Of a stretch of 64,000 nt of DNA, positions 59,639 to 64,000 are shown piece after piece; position 1 is the first letter of the stretch, and each line of letters starts with the position of its first letter. Below the pieces are notes generated by a model that saw only the letters and a list, made by a program, of their open reading frames with translations, did not search any database and was not told the origin of the DNA. The DNA is from a virus: IMG/VR virus record IMGVR_UViG_3300021959_006017, positions 1-64,000 of that record; one strand, given 5' to 3'. Made by a program: the position numbers and the translations under genes.

Positions 59639-60087
59639 AAATATTGATTATGGGCCTGCCAGGCGCAGGTAAAACTTGGCTGGCTGAAAGACTACAAAAA
59701 CATTTGCCTGATTGTGCATGGTTTAATGCAGACGAAGTTCGCAAGATGGCAAATGACTGGGAGTTTAGTGAAGACGCAAGAATAAGACAGTCTCGTCGTA
59801 TGCGTAACTTAGCAGATTACGAAAAGGGGTGCGGGCGTAATGTTATTTGCGACTTTGTTTGTCCAACTGAACTTACACGCCATATCTTTGAAGCAGATAT
59901 TACTGTTTGGGTTGACACTATTAAAGAAGGAAGATTTGAAGATACTAATAAAATGTTTGAAGAACCTAAAACTGTTGATTTTAGAATAGATAAACATCTA
60001 AGCGAAGACGACGGCGAAGTAGAAAATCTAGCAAGTGCTATTCAAGCATTAAGAATATATGACGACGGAACTATTACAGGTTGTTAA
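59635..60087 (+). CDS. APS-kinase-like P-loop kinase
   Basis: 150 residues. MKILIMGLPGAGKTWLAERL is a Walker A loop of the GLPGxGKT class; CAWFNADEVRKMANDWEFSEDARIRQSRRMRNLADYE parallels APS kinase (CysC) WLDGDN.R...N.DLGFS..DR.EN.RR(I/V).E.A. Adenylylsulfate kinase makes PAPS, the donor for sulfotransferases, and one such gene is at 46137. Shorter than CysC (~200), and the Asp of the D(G/E)DN.R loop is shifted, so it may act on another small molecule. Overlaps a DUF2061 gene, a family I associate with sulfur-assimilation neighbourhoods. Confidence 0.68.
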   Translation: MKILIMGLPGAGKTWLAERLQKHLPDCAWFNADEVRKMANDWEFSEDARIRQSRRMRNLADYEKGCGRNVICDFVCPTELTRHIFEADITVWVDTIKEGRFEDTNKMFEEPKTVDFRIDKHLSEDDGEVENLASAIQALRIYDDGTITGC

Positions 60088-60302
60088 TGGAAGAAAAAGT
60101 ATCAGCAAAGCGCCATTTAGCAAAAGCAGTTACATGGCGTATTATAGCAAGTATTACCACAGCACTTATTGCTTGGACGTTCGGATTGCCTCCAAAGGCT
60201 GTCGGAGCAGTATTCATAGCAGACTTAATCATTAAGTTTGTTTTGTATTATGCTCACGAACGTATGTGGTACAAACATATTAAATATGGAGTTAAAGAAT
60301 GA
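60087..60302 (+). CDS. DUF2061 family small membrane protein
   Basis: 71 residues from the ATG at 60087 (TAATG overlap). EKVSAKRHLAKAVTWRIIASITTALIAWTFG, then FIADLIIKFVLYYAHERMWYKHIKYG: one to two membrane helices with the WR(I/V)..s...T and YY.HER.W..I..G signatures of DUF2061. Inner-membrane, function unknown. Occurrence directly after an APS-kinase-like gene suggests a shared role in sulfate or sugar metabolism. Overlaps the nucleotidyltransferase gene by 4 bases. Confidence 0.8.
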   Translation: MEEKVSAKRHLAKAVTWRIIASITTALIAWTFGLPPKAVGAVFIADLIIKFVLYYAHERMWYKHIKYGVKE

Positions 60303-60712
60303 GTTTTGATTGGAAAAAGCCTACAACACAAATGTTAGGCAGATGGCAGCCGTGGCATGATGGTCATACTGCACTATTTAAAAAAGCATATGCAGAAACC
60401 GGCCAAGTTGCTATTATGATAAGAAATGTCGGAGGTATTATTGGAGAAGATGCTGGCGGCGGCCGTACAGTAAAACAAGACGACAATCCTTTTGATCTAA
60501 GCACAGTTACTAAAAATATTATTGCAGGATTAAAAGAACACGGCTTTAAACACGACGAAGATTATGTAATCATTGTTGTACCGAATATTGTAGATATTAG
60601 TTATGGACGAGGTGTTGGATATACCTTCACAGAACACGACTTAGGCAAAGACATACATGATATCAGTGCAACTAAGATTAGAGCAAAACTAAGGGAAGAA
60701 GGTAACCTATAA
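60299..60712 (+). CDS. Nucleotidyltransferase of the HxGH superfamily
   Basis: 137 residues. MLGRWQPWHDGHTALFKKA carries the cytidylyltransferase-type HxGH motif (His/Gly/His at ~20-23), and DISATKIRAKLREEG is the C-terminal IS.T.IR motif. It transfers a nucleotidyl group from ATP or CTP to a phosphorylated substrate. Proteins of this kind are widespread in T4-like cyanophages and usually left as cytidylyltransferase-like. Third member of the superfamily here, besides HldE-C and the 47400 fusion. Substrate unknown. Confidence 0.75.
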   Translation: MSFDWKKPTTQMLGRWQPWHDGHTALFKKAYAETGQVAIMIRNVGGIIGEDAGGGRTVKQDDNPFDLSTVTKNIIAGLKEHGFKHDEDYVIIVVPNIVDISYGRGVGYTFTEHDLGKDIHDISATKIRAKLREEGNL

Positions 60713-60713
60713 A

Positions 60714-61211
60714 ATGGAACTAATATATCATCCAAATGATTTTCTTAACAAGGAAGTTAAAACTGTTGATTTAGAAAACCCAGGATTTGATCCTAAGGAA
60801 CTTAAAAAAGAAATGGTAGACTTTATGCTAGAAAAAAATGGCATAGGACTAAGTGCTAACCAAATCGGACTAGATGCAAAAGTTTTTGTAATGGGTGATA
60901 AAGTAGAAAACTCTACTATTTGTATTAATCCAACAGTCTTACAGTATACAAGCGATACACAAAATGATTATGAAGGCTGTTTAAGTTTTCCGAATATATA
61001 CATGCGTATTACAAGACCTAAAGAAATACTTGCAGAGTTTTATGACGAAAACTTAGAAAAACAAACTGTAAAGATTACAGACTATAGTGCTAAGTGTTAT
61101 TTGCACGAACTTGATCACCTGTTAGGTATTACATTTAAAGATCGTGCAAGTAAACTTAAATGGGATATGGCTGTGAAGAAAGCACGTAAACTAGAGAAGC
61201 AGTATGCCTGA
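60714..61211 (+). CDS. def: Peptide deformylase
   Basis: 165 residues. All three PDF motifs: GIGLSANQIG (43-52), EGCLSFP (87-93) and HELDHLLG (131-138), giving Cys and two His for the metal and the catalytic Glu. It removes the formyl group from nascent proteins. Phage PDFs are well known in marine T4-like phages; the C-terminal helix of the bacterial enzyme is largely kept (KARKLEKQYA). Starts 1 base after the upstream stop and overlaps the next ORF by 8. Confidence 0.95.
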   Translation: MELIYHPNDFLNKEVKTVDLENPGFDPKELKKEMVDFMLEKNGIGLSANQIGLDAKVFVMGDKVENSTICINPTVLQYTSDTQNDYEGCLSFPNIYMRITRPKEILAEFYDENLEKQTVKITDYSAKCYLHELDHLLGITFKDRASKLKWDMAVKKARKLEKQYA

Positions 61212-61773
61212 TATTGATATAGATTTTGCAGATAGAGATGTTGTATTAGAAAAGATACAACATCGTGTTGCAAAACTAGACTCAGGCAAGAAGCACAATA
61301 CAGGTGTTTATGCTACAGAGATACCTCATAATCCTGTAGACAATCTAGCCACAATCGATTATAAGACAGCAGAAGAACGTGGATATTTTAAACTAGACTT
61401 TCTCAATGTTAGCATCTATAAAGATGTTAAAGACGAAGCACACTTGCAACAACTTATGGAAAAAGAACCACAATGGGAACTTTTACAACACAACGATTTC
61501 ACAGATCTTATCTTTCATATCTCTGGTCACGGAGATATACTACAAAAAACAAAGCCTACAAACATCGAACAACTAGCAGCAGTACTAGCGATGATACGGC
61601 CTGCCAAACGCCATCTTGTCAACGAAACTTGGCCAACGATATTAGAAAGTGTGTGGGTCGCACCCACTGACGGAAGTTACTACTTTAAGAAAGCACATGC
61701 TATTGCATATGCTGTAAGTGTTGTAGTTCATATGAACTTACTATGTGAACAGCTGGCTAGCGAGGTTTCTTAA
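61204..61773 (+). CDS. DnaE-like fragment protein, conserved in marine phages
   Basis: 189 residues. MPDIDIDFADRDVVLEKI and TAEERGYFKLDFLNVSIYKDV resemble catalytic and finger segments of bacterial DNA polymerase III alpha (PDIDID(F) and a KFDFLG.. strand), and KKAHAIAYAVSVVVHMNLL resembles its helix with the KSHA.aYa motif. It is far too short for a polymerase. I recall the same compact protein in T4-like cyanophages. I infer a domesticated DnaE-derived DNA-binding or regulatory protein; catalysis is doubtful. Convergent overlap of 17 bases with the next gene. Confidence 0.7.
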   Translation: MPDIDIDFADRDVVLEKIQHRVAKLDSGKKHNTGVYATEIPHNPVDNLATIDYKTAEERGYFKLDFLNVSIYKDVKDEAHLQQLMEKEPQWELLQHNDFTDLIFHISGHGDILQKTKPTNIEQLAAVLAMIRPAKRHLVNETWPTILESVWVAPTDGSYYFKKAHAIAYAVSVVVHMNLLCEQLASEVS

Positions 61774-62125
61774 CTAGTTGGATTGATTTTCTTTTTACTC
61801 TTTTTAAACTTAAATCATTTAAGTTGACACACGGACCAATAACTATTCTTACATCTTTTGAGTTCATTGTAACAATAGAATATTTAAACGGATCCATATC
61901 TCGTTTTAAAAAAATGTTTATTGGAATAAGTCGATTAGATTCCCACCACCATGCTTCTCCTAGCTCTAAGAACACTCGTTGTTCTTCAGGAGTTCTAAGA
62001 TTAGTATAAACGTACATGGACGTGACAGTCGAATCTTGGTTAATCACTATACCTACAAACTCTTGCCCTCCGTAGGTAATAACCGATAGAAACGGAAATT
62101 TTTCTTGTATTTCTTTTGTTAACAT
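61757..62125 (-). CDS. Conserved phage protein of unknown function
   Basis: 122 residues from the ATG at 62125; a longer in-frame start at 62152 would overlap the opposite gene. LTKEIQEKFPFLSVITYGGQEFVGIVINQDSTVTSMYVY, FLELGEAWWWESNRLIPINIFLKRDM, YSIVTMNSKDVRIVIGPCVNLNDLSLKRVKRKSIQLVKKPR. I know an equivalent with the WWWESNR..PINIFL block in T4-like cyanophages. It is beta-rich with a basic C-terminus (possible nucleic-acid binding). A lone minus-strand gene here, with no visible late box; GGGAAA precedes the start. Confidence 0.72.
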   Translation of the reverse strand: MLTKEIQEKFPFLSVITYGGQEFVGIVINQDSTVTSMYVYTNLRTPEEQRVFLELGEAWWWESNRLIPINIFLKRDMDPFKYSIVTMNSKDVRIVIGPCVNLNDLSLKRVKRKSIQLVKKPR

Positions 62126-62134
62126 AGTTTCCCG

Positions 62135-62141
62135 ATAAATA
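62135..62141 (+). promoter_or_regulatory. Late promoter, predicted leaderless
   Basis: GATAAATA, 5 bases (atatt), ATG at 62147. Divergent from the minus-strand gene starting at 62125. Confidence 0.6.
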
Positions 62142-62146
62142 ATATT

Positions 62147-62914
62147 ATGCAATTAATACCTAGATATTTAGTCACAAATAGAATCAACATTGTCGCAGAT
62201 GTGGCAGGATTCATTACGGAGTATAGACCAGTGTACAATAAACAAATACAACTTTATAAAGGCGTTGACAATGTTATAGAGTTTAAAGTTCTCAACGCAG
62301 ATCAAAAAGCAGTAGACATAAGTTCATACACACCGACTGTGTATGCATTTGGAGAAGATAAAACACTGCTTATAGAAAAACAAGGAGTAGTATCCGCAAC
62401 TAAAGGAGTGTTTACTGTAACTATTACAGAAAGCGACTTGCTTAATATTAAACAACAGTATCTAGGTTATAATGTATTGCTAAACACAGACTCCGGAAAA
62501 ACATTAACATACGCTCACAGTAACTTTGATAATGATGCTACAATGTTTATTAATGCTAGAACAATGCCTGGTCCATTAGCAACATACGAAGTTACACAGT
62601 TTGCCGAAACAGCAGTAAACAGTGATGTATGGGTTAGCGAAAGTATAACAGCACAGCCTGCTATCAATGGCAACGAAGCACTACATACAGCAGCCGTATA
62701 TACAGACGGTTATGCTGGAGATGTTACTGTACAAGCAACACTTGACAATCAAGTAACAGGTAACACTGTATGGGCAAACGTAAGCACACTAACATTTACA
62801 GGGTCAGAAACACAACCTACACCTGTTAACTTTAATGGTGTATACAGTTATTTAAGATTCAAAACAGACGCAGATCCTGCTAGTACTATAACAAAGGTTT
62901 TGGTCAGAAATTAG
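62147..62914 (+). CDS. Virion structural protein, BppU-like N-terminal domain
   Basis: 255 residues. TEYRPVYNKQIQLYKGVDNVIEFKVLNADQKAVDISSYTPTVYAFG, then GVFTVTITESDLLNIKQQYLGYNVLL, follow the beta-sandwich plan of baseplate upper-protein (BppU-like) N-terminal domains. The C-terminal half (VTVQATLDNQVTGNTVWANVSTLTFTG, NGVYSYLRFKTD) looks like a second discoidin-like sandwich. Its late promoter agrees with a virion role. It stands alone among early-type genes. Probable baseplate or fibre component. Confidence 0.68.
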   Translation: MQLIPRYLVTNRINIVADVAGFITEYRPVYNKQIQLYKGVDNVIEFKVLNADQKAVDISSYTPTVYAFGEDKTLLIEKQGVVSATKGVFTVTITESDLLNIKQQYLGYNVLLNTDSGKTLTYAHSNFDNDATMFINARTMPGPLATYEVTQFAETAVNSDVWVSESITAQPAINGNEALHTAAVYTDGYAGDVTVQATLDNQVTGNTVWANVSTLTFTGSETQPTPVNFNGVYSYLRFKTDADPASTITKVLVRN

Positions 62915-62915
62915 G

Positions 62916-62943
62916 TTGACATATATTAAAAATAATATATAAT
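62916..62943 (+). promoter_or_regulatory. Consensus sigma-70 promoter, predicted leaderless
   Basis: TTGACA (62916-62921), 16 bases, TATAAT (62938-62943), 6 bases (atagta), ATG at 62950. It begins just after the late gene's stop. Confidence 0.8.
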
Positions 62944-62949
62944 ATAGTA

Positions 62950-63312
62950 ATGTATAAAATAATAATAACATTAGTGGCAACATTGTTTGCCACTTTTTCT
63001 TATGCTAACGAAGAAACTAAAAAGTCATTTACAGATGATATGACATTTAGTGTTACATTAGAAAGAGGCATGGAAACAGAACTACAATATGGTTACTTCT
63101 ATGCTACTAAGCCAATAACTAACAAACTCAGCACAACATACGGTGCAACATGGGATATAGACGCTGTAGGTAAATCTTTAGTAGATTTATCAAGTCAAAC
63201 TATAAATGTTAGTTATCAAGTAAACGATAATCTAAGTGTATATGCACTTACTGATTTAAATGATAATTTTGAGAGATCGGAAACATGGGTAGGTACAACT
63301 TACATTTGGTAG
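62950..63312 (+). CDS. Small exported beta-rich protein
   Basis: 120 residues. Residues 1-19 (MYKIIITLVATLFATFSYA, then NEE) are a clear Sec signal peptide with a YA-N cleavage site. The mature part alternates in a barrel-like way (MTFSVTLERGMETELQYGYFYATKP, KLSTTYGATWDI, TINVSYQVNDNLSVYALTDL, WVGTTYIW), with a C-terminal aromatic residue as in outer-membrane barrels, though only four to six strands are possible. An early promoter suggests host envelope alteration, for example superinfection exclusion; not recognised. The last 28 bases overlap the next gene. Confidence 0.65.
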   Translation: MYKIIITLVATLFATFSYANEETKKSFTDDMTFSVTLERGMETELQYGYFYATKPITNKLSTTYGATWDIDAVGKSLVDLSSQTINVSYQVNDNLSVYALTDLNDNFERSETWVGTTYIW

Positions 63313-63770
63313 GATGGATAGCTGGACTAACTCTGCTACTAGGACTTAGCAGAGTTATTCCTCACCCACCTAACTTTACACCAATACTAGCAGTTGGAAT
63401 ATTTGTTCCTTTGCTAACAGGTAAATGGCAACATGCACTTCCACTAACACTAGGTGCTATGTTTATAGGAGATTTGTTTTGGGGATTACATCCTTATATG
63501 GCATGGACCTATGCAAGCGTAGCTTTAGTATCATTAGTAGCATTAAATATGAGTTTGTTGGTTAACTGCATTGTTGCTCCTATTATCTTTTTTATAATAA
63601 CAAACTTTGGTGTATGGACTAGCGGTTACTATGGATTAACCCTAGAAGGATTAATAGCATGTTATATTGCTGCTATTCCTTTCTTCCATATGACACTATT
63701 AGGAACTATTGTATATACAGGTCTGTTTTACGGATTATACAAAACTTATAGCCAAAAAGTCTTGACATAA
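63285..63770 (+). CDS. Multi-pass membrane protein, DUF6580-like
   Basis: 161 residues overlapping the signal-peptide gene by 28 bases. LHLVGWIAGLTLLLGLSRVIPHPPNFTPILAVGIFVPLLTG, then LPLTLGAMFIGDLFWGLHPYMAWTYASVALVSLVAL and further helices; five or so membrane spans. The SR..PHPPNF.P..A and GD...G.H segments are those of the small DUF6580 family, with an ECF-type or VUT-like transporter look. It could import a small metabolite, like the queuosine-precursor transporter at 55808. Substrate unknown. The primase promoter starts in its last codons. Confidence 0.75.
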   Translation: MGRYNLHLVGWIAGLTLLLGLSRVIPHPPNFTPILAVGIFVPLLTGKWQHALPLTLGAMFIGDLFWGLHPYMAWTYASVALVSLVALNMSLLVNCIVAPIIFFIITNFGVWTSGYYGLTLEGLIACYIAAIPFFHMTLLGTIVYTGLFYGLYKTYSQKVLT

Positions 63771-63790
63771 TCTAACACTGGTACTATAAT
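63762..63790 (+). promoter_or_regulatory. Perfect sigma-70 promoter for primase, predicted leaderless
   Basis: TTGACA (63762-63767), 17 bases, TATAAT (63785-63790), 6 bases (aatagt), ATG at 63797. The same geometry as at 52238 and 62916. Confidence 0.88.
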
Positions 63791-63796
63791 AATAGT

Positions 63797-64000
63797 ATGA
63801 GTGTAGTAAACGATACAGTTCTGACATACCTTCCTGCAAAGCGTAAGCAATCGCCGAGCGGATGGATCTCCTTCAATGCGCCGTGCTGTCATCATAACGG
63901 ACACTCTGTGGATACTCGCGGTAGAGGCGGTTTGATATCTAATGCCGATGGTAGTGTTAGCTATCACTGCTTCAACTGCGGTTTCAAAGCAAGCTGGCAA
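63797..64000 (+). CDS. DNA primase, N-terminal zinc domain (cut by window edge)
   Basis: 68 residues are visible and the frame is open to the end. After VLTYLPAKRKQSPSGWISFNAP comes a zinc-binding domain: C30, C31 or His32/33 as one ligand pair, and C58 and C61 in SYHCFNCGF, with TRGRGG between. This is the start of T4-like phage primases (gp61 type), which make RNA primers at the fork with a gp41-type helicase. The strong early promoter agrees with a replication role. The gene is not covered by any long ORF call because it is cut at the edge; identity rests on the zinc ribbon and GWISFNAPC motif. Confidence 0.8.
   Translation, partial: MSVVNDTVLTYLPAKRKQSPSGWISFNAPCCHHNGHSVDTRGRGGLISNADGSVSYHCFNCGFKASWQ

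Noticed and set aside
63746-64000. Minus-strand ORF running off the window end
   Set aside because: It is opposite the primase start at 63797, which has a perfect promoter and a zinc-ribbon motif.
1-64000. tRNA genes, rRNA, CRISPR arrays, insertion sequences
   Set aside because: I looked for T-loop-like GTTCGAATC cores, direct repeat arrays and transposase motifs; isolated GTTCAAATC or GTTCGAATA matches (near 29454 and 17093) lie inside genes without cloverleaf partners. None can be supported.

Overview
This window is part of the genome of a marine T4-like myovirus with a Gram-negative host. The assignment rests on recognisable T4 homologues: gp13, gp14, gp15, gp18, gp19, gp4, gp16, gp17, gp32, UvsX, UvsY, UvsW and the start of a primase. 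It also rests on accessory genes typical of cyanophage and pelagiphage relatives: carbamoyltransferase, 2OG-Fe(II) oxygenases, peptide deformylase, and small conserved proteins beside uvsX and uvsW. No photosynthesis gene is present, and the DNA is AT-rich. The Kdo and heptose genes point to an LPS-bearing proteobacterial host, but the host cannot be named from sequence.

Layout. Positions 1-10.7 kb hold tail-fibre-like genes, including a 1613-residue fibre with eight N-terminal repeats and three tandem proteins with about 9-11% cysteine. Positions 10.7-14.2 kb hold a 2OG oxygenase, a GT9-like glycosyltransferase and a carbamoyltransferase. Positions 14.2-21.4 kb hold more fibre/baseplate genes, including one of 1937 residues. 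Positions 21.4-28.0 kb, on the minus strand, hold gp14 and gp15 (neck and tail completion), a Nudix hydrolase, and a compact operon for ADP-heptose (hldE, hldD, gmhB-like) with a cupin and an oxygenase-like gene. Positions 28.0-41.6 kb hold gp13, a dNMP-kinase-like gene, an HNH gene, the sheath (split by a frameshift), the tube, a second tube-like protein, gp4, both terminase subunits and several uncharacterised acidic proteins. Positions 41.7-44.6 kb are the recombination block gp32-uvsX-small ORF-uvsY. Positions 44.6-52.3 kb form a glycan cluster: three DXD glycosyltransferases alternating with four paralogous GT-B-like proteins, plus a sulfotransferase, a methyltransferase and a nucleotidyltransferase-cupin fusion. 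Positions 52.3-62.1 kb hold uvsW, small conserved genes, a queuosine-precursor transporter, kdsA and kdsB (CMP-Kdo), an APS-kinase-like gene, a DUF2061 protein, a nucleotidyltransferase and peptide deformylase. Positions 62.1-64 kb hold a virion protein, an exported protein, a membrane protein and the primase start.

Two promoter classes are readable. Early-type sites match the sigma-70 consensus (TTGACA, 16-17 bases, TATAAT). Late sites match the T4 late box (nTAAATA). In both classes a large subset places the start codon exactly where transcription should begin: 5-6 bases after TATAAT and 4-5 bases after nTAAATA. This predicts a systematic set of leaderless mRNAs, beside other genes that have normal Shine-Dalgarno leaders. 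The gp32 leader carries a large dyad over the promoter and a candidate H-type pseudoknot just before AGGAGG, reminiscent of T4 gene 32 autoregulation.

Taken together, the accessory genes look like a phage-carried kit for making and transferring inner-core or capsule-type sugars (ADP-heptose, CMP-Kdo) and decorating them (carbamoyl, sulfate, methyl). Whether the target is host LPS or capsule, virion proteins or phage DNA cannot be decided from sequence.
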